Of a DNA stretch of 64,000 bases, positions 11,066-20,775 are shown in pieces. The stretch covers positions 62,001 to 126,000 of the forward strand of contig JAJVDF010000651.1 in assembly GCA_022410635.1 (NCBI GenBank), written 5' to 3'. The notes below the pieces were generated by a model. That model had not been told where the DNA came from and made no database searches. It saw only the letters and a list, made by a program, of their open reading frames with translations. This DNA comes from Tretioscincus oriximinensis. Its lineage: Eukaryota > Chordata > Lepidosauria > Squamata > Gymnophthalmidae. Position numbers and translations under genes: made by a program. How positions within the stretch are numbered: the first letter of the stretch is position 1; each line of letters starts with the position of its first letter.

Positions 11066-11224
11066 GTTTTTTTTCTCGCTTTTCTCACCCAAAGGAACTC
11101 AAAGCAGCGTACAAGGGTAGTTTTGCCCAAAGGCTTACATTCTATCTTCCCCACGGGTTGTGGTGGTTCCCATTTATCTACTTGCAGTCAGTTGCAATTT
11201 CTTGCAATTCATGCTTTCAAATAG
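11066..11224 (-). mobile_element. CTT-tailed tRNA SINE (family B), 3' half
   Basis: Contains the diagnostic order seen in other family B copies: CTCACCCAAAGGAACTCAAAG, GCCCAAAGGCTTACATTCTA, CTTCCCCACGGG, TCTACTTGCAGTCAGTTGCA, CTTGCAATTC. It stops at TTTCAAATA and resumes at 11,694 with GAATAGCTGGGTTGG, which in intact copies directly follows. The copy has therefore been split by an insertion of about 470 bp. Confidence 0.85.
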
Positions 11225-11693
11225 TACTTCGACTACTAACACAGCAGGCCAAAAAACTCAATTTATTAATAATTTTTTCAATGTAAATAATTTTTTACAC
11301 TTTATATATACACCAATTATTATTTATTTATTTATTTGTAGTATCCCTCCCTATACCCGAAGGTCTCAGGGTGGCCAGCTGTAGGGCGGTGCACCATAGC
11401 TTTTGTTGCTTTCTCCACAACAGACACCCTGTTGAGTAGGTGGGGCTGAGAGAGTTCAAAGAAGTGTGACTGGCCCAAGGTCATCCAGCTGGCTTTCGTG
11501 GAGGAGTGGGGAATCAAACTGGGAGACTACCATATAAGAATCCAGCACTCGACCACTGCACCAAACTGTTTCTTTTCCATGGGTTTTTCCTTTGGATGGG
11601 TGGGAAACAAATGAAAAACGTAAGTAGATAAGGGTAAGTTCTGTATGTACTCTAATGTAAAAACCTAATAAAACGATTATTATTATTTTAAAA
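11225..11693 (+). mobile_element. Insert splitting SINE B: probable L1 3' end holding SINE A
   Basis: This segment separates two halves of one SINE. Its right end reads like an L1 3' terminus: a GGATGGGTGGGAAACAAATG-type GC-richer stretch, then AAAACCTAATAAAACGATTA and a short A-run ending at about 11,691. A family A SINE lies within it (11,321-11,568). The 5' part (11,225-11,320) is very AT-rich. A short AATA repeat at the junctions could be a target duplication. The L1 assignment is inferred from tail style only. Confidence 0.55.
11321..11568 (-). mobile_element. tRNA-headed SINE with L2-type tail (family A)
   Basis: On the minus strand it has the same order as the copy at 692-940: tRNA-like head (reverse of CCACTGCACCAAACTG at the right edge), GACCTTGGGCCAGTCACA, GAGAAAGCAACAAAAGC, CACCCTGAGACCTTCGGGTA and a tail of AAAT units (plus-strand TTATTTATTTATTTG at 11,323-11,339). 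Full length, about 248 bp. Confidence 0.88.
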
Positions 11694-11770
11694 AAGAATA
11701 GCTGGGTTGGCCTCAAAACCTGATCTCTCAGATGAGAGATCGTCTTCTTAGCGACTGTGCCATTCATACC
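11694..11770 (-). mobile_element. CTT-tailed SINE (family B), 5' half
   Basis: Continuation of the SINE at 11,066-11,224 beyond the insert. It holds the tRNA-like head: reverse complement GGCACAGTCGCTAAGAAG (A-box region) and ATCAGGTTTTGAGG (B-box region). Compared with other copies, about 60 bases between GGGTTGGC and CAAAACC are deleted. Confidence 0.8.
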
Positions 11771-14700
11771 TTTTTATCTTTTCAGGAAACCTTTTGGTGA
11801 AAAAATCTCCATTGCTTTGCAACAATGTAGACAATGAATTTTCATTTAAACATTAAATTACACTGAATATTAAAGATCTTTCACAACTGCCTTGTACTCT
11901 GCATTACCCTACTTGTGATGTGGTCCAGCTTCCTTAACACAGAAGTGCTTTGCTACAGCTAATCCAGTCCAAACTAACCTGGATTTACCAAAACAGACCT
12001 TCCCTTCTATGTCTTAAGAGCTCACTAAGCCACATTAAGAGCCCTCTAAGCTGTATTTGTGATAGACCACATTAATCTGGTATACTTCCATGCTAATGTC
12101 ACCTGATCCAGTTTAAGCAGTGATACATATGCACCAGATTTGCATGAGTATGGACGTGGCTGCATAAGACATACACAGTCAATCAACTCGGCAAATTCAT
12201 ACTTGAATCATCTTCGTATCATCTTTAAATTGTCTCTGCTGGGGAGTGCTGACTGTTGCTTTGAAGCCAACAAAGAGGTTGCTGGTGAGTTCTAGCCTCG
12301 AATATACATAAACAGCTAAAGAATAAGGCCCAGACCAAAGTACACAGAGAAAAGGGGTAAAACCTTGGTTGAAACCAGTTCTCAGAACGATTCTATTACT
12401 TTTTCAATTTACAATTTTGTTCAGATGATAGCTGAGCAAACAGCTGTTATTCTACCATATTTTCGTAAAAGGAATAAGAGAACCACTGCCTTTCTTTAAA
12501 TGTATCTCAATGAAAGTACTCTCTAGATGTGTTTTAATGCTACATAATAATAACTGATGATGAAGCTGCTTGGATTACAAACTCAGAAGCAATCTGCCAG
12601 GCTTTGTGCCATTATTGATTGTGTTATTGGTAAACAACGCAGGTAGTTTTAAAAGGAGGAAAAGCATTTTGGAAATGTTTTTGTACGATATTCGTCCATC
12701 TGTTGGCTTGGCTATTCATGCACCCATGCATCAAGATTTGTTCAACGATTGCGAATTAATTGTGTCTACTCTCAGTTCAATCACATGAAAGATTATCACT
12801 GCCCTCCAAACAGATCATACAAATCCAGTAACTGTCACATCTCAGATAATAACCTCAGCGCATGCAATTTAAGAATTCCTTTTAATGGGCACAGACAATA
12901 GTGCAGAGTTCATCTTTCTTTGTTATTCTGGAAAAGGGGCCCCATATGAAGCTGCTGGTTGCTGACTGATGCTTTGTAATCTCTACCAGCTAGATGTACT
13001 GTACCAGCTGCATTGGCAGGTAGCCGAAGTGCAAGGAAATAGCTGCCAAACTATGCTAAACAAAAGAAACAGTGCCAAAGAGAAAAGGACCTTTACATAA
13101 GATGACCTTTGACTCCTTCCGCCAGCATGGATCCTATATTCCCCACTTCTAAACAATTGCATCTTTCATTCCAGAACATACAATGATCAGAAAAGGGCTG
13201 TTTGTATTATCAATAGTTTTTATGGTTCCAAGAGCCTGGATTATTTACTCTTTTGTTTTAGTGTTATAGGAATACTAGCCTAACCTAATGCTGCTGGTTG
13301 CATTATTATTGTTGTTGTTGTTATATTCCTTTTTTAATTAAGAAAAGAACTGAGAAAAACATGATTCTTTATACACTATTTTGTGACAATCTCATATACT
13401 AGTTTGGTCTCCAGGGTAGATGTATACATGCAATAAATCAGTTGAACAAAATAAACTATTGAAACTTTCTTGCGTTATATAGTTTTTAATAACCACAGTT
13501 TTAATCTATTAGTTAGTGCTACGAGTCTTATTCTGAAGTTACAATTTTTCATTTGTTATTTCTCTACTCAGTTGAATAGGTTAATCAAATTGTTAATGAA
13601 ACACTATTCATTCACAATGTAGCAAATGAAACTTCTTCACAAGTTGCTCTTGTGGCAATATCTAGTTTCTGAGAAACTGAACAAGCAAAAGGGAAAGAAA
13701 GAATAAACTTGCTTTTATAATTGCAGAAAAAATTCAGAAGGCATTCAAAACTTAAAACTATTGATTATGAAAACAGTACTGGTATGAAACTATTTTCATA
13801 CTTTCAAAACTGAAAGAGCAGAGTAAATAATTCATGAGTAAACACAATATTTTCAGATTTTTTTTTCCAAAATTAAAAAAGTTTTTTTTTTAAAAAAATT
13901 GAAAATATGAAAAATACACCATAAACAGCATCTGTTCTTCTTAATAAAGAAAGAAACACATGTATATACACAGAAATAAAAGAAAGACTGAATTTTATTT
14001 GTGAAAAGTATTATCTTGACAAAATTTTGTACAGATGTTTTCTTAAAAGCCGTGCTTCCTATCGGTGACCTCCACCTCTTCCCGGATACACGTTTGATTT
14101 GTTCCTCTTATGACAAAGAATGTTCTTCTAAGGGAAGAAAAAAAGCTTTTACCTGATGGCTAACTCCATTGTACTGCACCTGACTTCTGGCTTGCATCTG
14201 AGACCGTCTGTTCTTTATTTTCACTCCATATGAAGCTAATGGAATTTGCAGTTGATTAACCTCAGATTTTGACTAATGATCCAGCCTGGGATGGCAGCTG
14301 GCAATGCCACAGTGACTTGTATTTCTTAACCGAGAAAGACAGCAACAAGTATTATGGCAAAAAGTTAAAGATCCAGGATGAATCTAAATGTCAAAGATGC
14401 AGGAAGAGATGCAACAAAATGGAAACGGAATGATAATATAATTTTTTAGAAAGTATCCTGGGAAATGAAATTATATTAAAACACCAACTGGGAAATATAT
14501 ATCTACTGTTCTTCATTGGCATTTGGGGTGCTGCAAGTGTATTTAGCTCCAGTGCTTTCTACGTTGTTTTTAAGGTACATTTTTGTTTTTTGTGGTAAGT
14601 TAATGGCCAGGAAAAAGCCATTGGATATATTAAGCACTATGAACTTGTGCAAACTACGTTTCATTGAAATCTGAAGAAACTACATGTAACTTCAGGCAAA

Positions 14701-14825
14701 TGTCCAGGGGATCATGAGGTTGCTTGTATGTTTTGACAAGCAGCAAATAATAAACAACCTTGTGATCCACTGTTTCTGCAAACCCCCTCCCAATGGTCAT
14801 TCATTTACTGATATATTTTCACATT
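11771..14825. other. Long repeat-poor stretch
   Basis: About 3 kb with no recognised transposon. The parts at 12,640-12,790 and 14,035-14,110 have more balanced composition than their flanks, including CpGs, and could be conserved non-coding elements. That is only an impression. No coding exon could be defended. Confidence 0.4.
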
Positions 14826-14849
14826 TTATATATATATATATATATATAT
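14826..14849. repeat. (TA)n microsatellite
   Basis: Twelve TA units following ACATTT. It lies about 75 bp before a CR1 3' end. Confidence 0.95.
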
Positions 14850-14925
14850 GTTCTGGAGGAAAATATTTGTTTCAGTTTATATATGGAACACACTACTTTC
14901 TGTTCTGTATTACGGGCAACCTTTT

Positions 14926-15265
14926 AGAACATATGAAGAGTCCAGCTGAATTGGGTTGGAGCCCATCTAATCCAGCATTCTGCCTCACACAGTAGCCCAC
15001 CAATTGCACCTGGGCAGCCTGAACAGAAGAAGACAAAATCTTCACCTATTCTCAACTGCCTGCAAATGGTATTTCATGAGTACTGCCTCTTGCTCCATCC
15101 TAGAGGCAGTTTCAAAAGATCCACCCTTGTATCTATGAACATCCTTGGTGTTCATAAACCTATCAAACCCTGTCTTGAATCTGTCCAGGCTGCTAGCTAT
15201 CACCACCTCTTCTGGAAGTAAATTCCACAGGCCAATGACCCTCTGGGTGAAAAAACTGAAGCTTC
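14926..15265 (-). mobile_element. CR1 LINE 3' end
   Basis: Starts AGAACATATGAAGAGTCC, then GCCCATCTAATCCAGCATTC, CACACAGTAGCCCACCAATT and CTGTCCAGGCTGCTAGCTAT. The LINE 3' tip is at the low coordinate, so the element is on the minus strand. It is 5'-truncated, as is usual for CR1. The same word order recurs at five other places in the window. Confidence 0.85.
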
Positions 15266-15352
15266 AATTCAATGATTCCCTAACATTCAGCAGCAAAACG
15301 TTTTTAACAGGTACTTTTGTACTATAATTCTGTATTCAAATTTCTTGGCTTT

Positions 15353-16312
15353 AATATAAGTATATAATAATCCTATGGCTAAAATACTAGTACACAATAT
15401 AAACGAGGATATAAGGGACTAATATATAGTGGGTCCAATTCTGTATGGTCAATTTCATTTTATCTTTCCAACTTAAGGTTATGACTGCTTGTGCAGCCAT
15501 AATCAGATGGTCTACTAAATATTTGTCTTCATATACGATTCCTTGATACAGTTGGAATAAGACTAATTCTTTTGAAGGTCTTATTGGGTACCCCAGGATA
15601 TTATTGATGTGATTCCAGATTAACCTCCAAAAATTTGAGATTATAGGGCACTCCCATAGTTGGTGAATGTAGTTGCCCCTGACCCCGCAACCATGCCAGC
15701 ACAGGAATTAAAAAATATATGTAAGGATAATATACGTTTTCCTCTCAGGGGGGTAGGGGGAGGGGGGTAGACACTTATAGTTTATTTATATACTATTCAA
15801 TCATATTATGTTGTTATATTATGTAGGTATGTACTATAATACCATTTGTTAATCTTATGTTCCATGGATAATTAAAGCAAGTAATTACTACTGTTACAAC
15901 AGGAATGGTATGTAAAATTTAAATTTATTGTTTCTGTACTGATATGCTTTGTTAAAATCAATAAAAAATATTTTAAAAAAAAGGATATAAGGGACTAATA
16001 GCCCCAGATAAAAGTCCATATGATTATATAAGAGTTCAATGTTTCTTGGAGAATCCAAGGAGTGTTCCTCTGTAAAAACTGAAGATCAGAGGTACCGAAA
16101 CCAATGGCCAGACGCGTTTCGACCTCAGTCTTCTTTAATGGCTCACAATATTGGTCAAACATCATTCTTACAATTCTCCAGGGTTAAAAAGGCTTCTTAT
16201 AAACATTGTTTGAATGTATCTCAAAGAGAAGCTATTGAACCTGGGGCTATTAGTCCCTGATATCCTCATTTATATTGTGTACTAGTATTTTATCCATTGG
16301 CTTATTATATAT
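15353..16312. mobile_element. Palindromic DNA element, split by an L1
   Basis: Left arm 15,361-15,424 plus 16,001-16,007 and right arm 16,241-16,313 are inverted copies about 72 bp long (left ACTAGTACACAATATAAACG, right reverse complement ACTAGTACACAATATAAATG). The flanks contain TTGGCTTT (15,345) and TTGGCTTC (16,313), a possible 8-bp target duplication. The interior has CAGACGCGTTTCGACC, a motif often seen in vertebrate DNA transposons. Removing the L1 and one duplication leaves about 380 bp. No transposase frame. Confidence 0.68.
15425..15982 (+). mobile_element. L1 LINE insertion with 5' inversion (twin priming)
   Basis: The exact 18-bp sequence GGATATAAGGGACTAATA flanks the insert at 15,407-15,424 and 15,983-16,000. 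The right part (from about 15,713) is a plus-strand L1 3' end: G-rich stretch, AATAAA and A-run. The left part is on the minus strand and reads an uninterrupted L1 ORF2 C-terminus of about 90 codons, with WHGCG, YIHQLWECPIISNFW and HLIMAAQAVITLSWKDKMK. Opposite orientation of the two parts within one target duplication is the signature of twin-primed L1 integration. The junction is near 15,712. The frame is intact, so the insertion is relatively young. Confidence 0.88.
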
Positions 16313-16320
16313 TTGGCTTC

Positions 16321-17270
16321 TGATGTTTAGGCCTCTTATAAACTATTCTTAATATAAGATTTACAACACTTGCCATTTTTACCTTAGTTTGTTACATTTT
16401 GGGTCCTTTTCTTGTTTTCTGTTTTAATATAAGTAGCATTTTACTTGAGTTAAAACTATTTTCCCTAGGTACATAAGTGTAAAAGGAAAATATCCTAGTT
16501 TGTTTTGGCACTTCTTTTTATCCTTTTAATGTCTTTCATCTCAAACTAGCTAATCAATCCGAGGCTGGGATTGGCTGCTGGTGGTATGGGGCTGGGCCAT
16601 CCTGCAATGGCCTATCTGGAACTTTTACAACCCAGGAATGAAAAATGTTGGCATTTGGAGTTTCCAGAAGTTCTGTCTCAGCAGGTTACCCAGTTGTTAT
16701 TTCTATATTCTGGAAGAAGAAAGGACTTGTGCCTTCCACACAGATACTATAATTATTGGGGTTACTGGTAATGCAGAACACTTTCCATCTCTATGCTCCA
16801 TTCCATGCAGATGGAATGTGAGCTAACCCATGGTGGTGTGCAGATGCCAGGTAACATGGATCATTCTTTGCACTGCAGTACTATTAAATGCAAAAACAGA
16901 ATGAGATAAATCATGCAGAGAGGATTATGACATTATCTGAGAAACTAAATACTGAATGAAGAACATACAGCACTCCTATTCCTTCCAAGGAGACGTTAAC
17001 CGTGTGCTTCCTAGAATTTTCGATTGCTGAAACTTCTTACTGAGGTTTTTTTTTAATTTCTTAAATTTTATCACTGAAGGCACTAGAGCCCTATGGGATG
17101 AGGAATAGTACATGTAAAACCTGCAAGCTCCAACAGCATCAAAATTAACAATAAATGTTCTAAAGACATGAGATGATCCATTTAGTATATAGTTTCATCA
17201 TGGGTAAATACAGGAAAACAAGGCACCCCATGGTAGAACCAAAGAAAAATTGTAAGGGAGGCTTCTCTCA
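16321..17270. other. Unique non-coding DNA
   Basis: No recognised repeat or gene. Open frames at 16,571-16,826 have no recognisable domain. Confidence 0.38.
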
Positions 17271-17334
17271 TCAAAATTGCTATGGCTTAGATACTTGGTG
17301 ACAGGATATACTGCAGCATTTTGCTGTGTCAAGT

Positions 17335-17600
17335 TGAGTAGCAACACGCAAGTACAATTGCATCTCCATGTACCAATTTTATCTATGGTGCCTGCAGCTG
17401 GATACCAAGATGCCATTAAGGTTGCATCTTCATGTACCAATTCTGTCTATGCTACAGGCACTTTGTTGTCTGAAGCTGAATAGTAAACTNCAAGTAGGAT
17501 TCCATTTCCATGTACCAACTCCATCTATGCTGCAACTTTGAAACTGAGCAACAGGATTTAAGTAGGGTTGCATCTTCAATTCTGGTGTGCCTTTGCAGAT
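17335..17600. repeat. Degenerate tandem repeat, about 64-78 bp unit
   Basis: The word CATGTACCAA with flanking TTGCATCT and TCTATGCTGC recurs at 17,367, 17,431 and 17,509, with a partial fourth unit at about 17,571. Spacing is uneven (64, 78 and about 68). Divergence between units suggests an old array. One ambiguous base is at 17,490. Overlapping open frames on both strands reflect the repeat, not genes. Confidence 0.7.
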
Positions 17601-17815
17601 CAAAGAAGACACCCTCTGCCATTCTGTTTCCATTTTACAGAAGCAAGAGAAGACTTTCCATTCTATCTCCATTTTCAGTAGTAAGGGAGCAAGGGATGCC
17701 TTCTCCCATACTGCCTGTGCCTTAGGGTATGCAGAGGAGGCACTCTTGCTTGTGCTGCCACTCTCAGAACCAAGTGTGGGAACCCAGGATAGGTTGTCTG
17801 AAGCACATCCCAGAC

Positions 17816-18235
17816 CAATGATGGCAAACCTTTTGAACTCCGTGTGTCAAAATCTGTAAAAAAAAACCTAGCTTAACTTGGGTGTCACATCTAGAAATAG
17901 TAAAACAAAGTTATTATTTTTGATATATGTATTTATTAAAAAAGCAAAAACAAATAATTGTGACTTTTTTGCTGCCGAATTTCATTTGCTAAATCTCCAG
18001 TTGAAGGTTGATATTTCATACACTTCAAGCCCAAGCAAGCACTACTAACTTCATCTGTCAGTTTGTTTTATTGATTTTAATATTATTTAATGGAGAGAAT
18101 TTGCGCATGCACCCAAAAAATTTTCTGATTAAATTTTTAATTTTTTTAAAAAAATTTAATCAGAGCGTGTGTGTGCCACCCAAAATGTCTTGGTGTGTCA
18201 CTTTTGACACGTGTGTCATAGGTTAGCCATCACTG
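17816..18235. mobile_element. hAT-like DNA transposon with perfect 8-bp duplication
   Basis: Left end CAATGATGGCAAACCTTTTG and right end GGTTAGCCATCACTG are inverted copies, extended by matching GTGTGTCAAAA and TTTTGACACGTGTGTC segments. The 8-bp TCCCAGAC occurs exactly at 17,808-17,815 and 18,236-18,243. The CARTGATGGC ends are typical of vertebrate hAT-Charlie-type elements. The interior is AT-rich with a small hairpin near 18,120-18,165 (TTAAATTTTT pairs). No transposase frame, 420 bp, so it is non-autonomous. Confidence 0.92.
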
Positions 18236-18609
18236 TCCCAGACCATAGAGTTGGCTTCTGATGAGGAGTGGGAGTAGGAGTGGGTTTTTATACTCCCGCT
18301 TTAAGGTTTACATTTAATCTTCCCCATTTATATACTGTCAGATATCTAGTTTGGCAGAAGTTAAGGCTCGTAGAGAGCATTCACTGCTCTCCACACCAGA
18401 CACATCAGCCTCAAACAAACAACCTATCTGTTGGAAGGCCTGTAAAGGGCGGGATAGAAGTGCAAAAGAGTAAATTATTATAACCACAATGTCACCCTTA
18501 CTGGTAAAAATACTTGTGGAGATGCCTATTTGCTTGTTGATTTTTTAATTCAATGATATTTCATTGCTTCAAAATGATGTTGAAAAAGCTGCTTTCCTTC
18601 CATCTGCAG
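18236..18609. other. Non-coding DNA with a SINE-tail-like remnant
   Basis: GGGCGGGATAGAAGTGCAAA at about 18,449-18,468 followed by TAAATTATTATAA resembles the 3' end of a squamate SINE or LINE, but the rest of the element is not recognisable. Confidence 0.35.
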
Positions 18610-18642
18610 CACCTACATCTGGAAGTGGAGGCACAGCCTTAG
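18610..18642 (+). other. Candidate 33-nt microexon
   Basis: A pyrimidine-rich tract (CTTTCCTTCCATCTGCAG, ending 18,609) precedes 33 bases and then AG|GTAGGT. In one frame the segment reads PTSGSGGTALG with no stop; the other two read an in-frame stop at the end or a Trp-rich peptide. A TGCATG motif (RBFOX site, known to promote inclusion when downstream) lies at 18,707-18,712 and another at 18,842-18,847. Length is a multiple of three. I do not recognise the gene, and random AG/GT pairs of this kind are not rare, so this is a hypothesis only. Confidence 0.25.
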
Positions 18643-20162
18643 GTAGGTCTTCTATAATGTATACTTTCACTTTTATAAAGAAAAGGGAATTTCAGTAGGC
18701 GTTACCTGCATGACAAACTGCATCTGCTGAAATGCCTTTTATGGAACCATTAAAGATACAGGAGCTCTGCCCTTTCCCATCAGCAACCCTGCTTGGCCCT
18801 GACAAGGTAGCCAAGAGCGATTAAATTACATGGGCAGGCAGTGCATGAAGTTCACACAGGTTTTTAGACCTTTGCCTGGCAGTAGCTATACAGCTGACTA
18901 ATTTTATTTTTTCCTCTCTTTTATGGTATCTCAAAATTATATGGTTTCTTCGACCCACCCAATAGTAGAGCTGGTCCTGTTTAGTTTATCTATTACAACA
19001 AGGCCTCAAAATCACAATTCTATGAATTCCAAAATTCAATTTTCCACCCTCCTTCAAAAAACAGTGCCATCTGGAATACACCGTTAAATGACTGCCCCCC
19101 AAAATAATGGCTAATTAAATTTCAGAAGAGAAACTCCTTTGTAGTGGTTTCATCACCTTTGAGATTTTGCCAGAGTGATAAAGTCTGGCTGTCATGAGAT
19201 ATTGTGTCTATGGCAACGTATATTCCGTGAATCCTGAAGTACAGAAGAAAGAAATCTAATCTGTCTGGAACATGTGTATAGCCTTAGTTATGAAAAGATT
19301 TACAAGACTTTTTACAAGCTAATATTTTAATTTGAAATATCTGCCTCTGCCCAAGTATATATTCCATAGTGGTGTATCCTCTGCTGCGCAAAGCAACATC
19401 TACAAAAAATGGTTCTGTTCTGGAACTAATTGTTGAAATCAATCTGTGTGATTAATGCAATAAATGTATCTGATTCATATGTCATGGATGCTTCTGTTTT
19501 TGATAGCAAAATTCTATTAAAAATGTGAAACCTGTGTTGTGCAACTTTATGTCCACAGCTAGATGATTGCATTTATACCAATCAGAACTCCGGAAAATCT
19601 ATGTTTACATGTAACAAATGGTTTGAACACAGTTCTTTTAGTTAAGAAAATTATTTTATCTCTTTCAGGAATGCATAGATGATCCACAATCATGTCCCAG
19701 ATTCCAGAGCTTTCACTGCAGTGCTCTTAGCACATCCATATTTGCAGTAGTCAATATGACAAGGCTCTCTGTTGAGTTGGCCCATATACTTAAACCTGAA
19801 CTGGATTTCAGTGGTGGTTTAATATCCCGCCTTTAATATGAACATTCAAAGGGAAGAAATGCCATTGACATATAATGTAATTTAATACATCCACAAACAT
19901 ACCAGAGTTTAATCTTTTTCTATTTCATACTGCATTACAAGTTCATTGAATACCTTAAAAAGCCGTAGCATTTGCACTTGGCTTTTCCTTCAAAGTCCGT
20001 TTATGCAATTGTTGACTAGCGTCATTCCAGAGGCAATTCAGAACCCAGTCCTGCATTTACATTGTTTGCCAAAAGGAGGAAAACATCACAATCTTCATTT
20101 GATGTGGTAAGCAATGAAAAGTAGATGCCAAAAACACATTTGAAATGTGTGGCATTGTGCTT
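18643..20162. other. Repeat-poor non-coding DNA
   Basis: No transposon recognised except a short TTTAATATCCCGCCTTTAAT at about 19,817, which looks like the reversed end of a SINE tail. An open stretch after the acceptor-like TTTATCTCTTTCAG at 19,655-19,668 is about 55 codons but ends without a donor I would trust. Confidence 0.38.
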
Positions 20163-20332
20163 AGGAACACAGGAAACTGTCTTATACTAAATCATACTAT
20201 TAAATAGTCTGTTTTCTGATCAGAAATGATTATTCAGGGTTTTGAAGAAGAACATTTCTCAGCTTTATGTATAGAGGACAGAAAGCAGATCTGGGACCTT
20301 CTTCATGATAACACATCCTCTGAGCTTTGTCC
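20163..20332 (-). mobile_element. Old tRNA-derived SINE (third family)
   Basis: Begins AGGAACACAGGAAACTGTCT, then TATACTAAATCA, and ends AGCAGATCTGGGACCTTCTT and CATCCTCTGAGCTTTG. Reverse complemented, the right part reads like a decayed tRNA head (AGCTCAG, GGTCCCAG). This order matches a SINE commonly seen in squamate genomes, from memory. Strongly diverged, with many changes in the middle. Confidence 0.6.
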
Positions 20333-20624
20333 CTTATATAAAATAATCAAGCAGTCTTTCAGTTTTTGGTAGCAGGCTGAGAAGGTCAACCGAATAATAT
20401 GCTTAAGCTTGGGCAAATACTGATAACTATAAATGATGATAGATGGCAGACAGAGTCACATCAGAGAAGAAAGAAATCTTCCATACACACAGACAGACAG
20501 AAGCAGGCTAGCAATTGATCAGTCTTGCTAGTTAGGGCTCTCCTAGAATGACATCACAGCGTTTATTGCAGCTCACAGGTTTTTTTTAGGATAGTTCATT
20601 GGTCTCTTATATATTTTCATTCAT

Positions 20625-20775
20625 GTTATTCATATCCCATCTTTTCTTTCAAATGGCCTAACATAGTGCATAGCGTTCTTCCCTCTTTATTTTCATCATT
20701 ATAACAACCCTGTGAGATAATACTCAGAAGCAGTGATTGGATGAAGGTTGGTCAGTAAGTTTCCGTGGCAAAAGG
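20625..20775 (-). mobile_element. Sauria-type tRNA SINE remnant
   Basis: CATATCCCATCTTTTCTTTC, then GCGTTCTTCCCTCTTTATTT, ACAACCCTGTGAGATAATAC and GATGAAGGTTGGTCAGTAAG follow the middle and 3' portion of a squamate SINE in reverse. The tRNA head is not preserved. Old copy. Confidence 0.6.

Noticed and set aside
17335..17600. CRISPR-like array
   Set aside because: Units are degenerate and unevenly spaced in vertebrate DNA; no repeat-spacer structure.
19655..19835. Acceptor-like TTTATCTCTTTCAG followed by about 55 open codons
   Set aside because: No convincing donor, and the open stretch runs into a SINE-tail-like segment.
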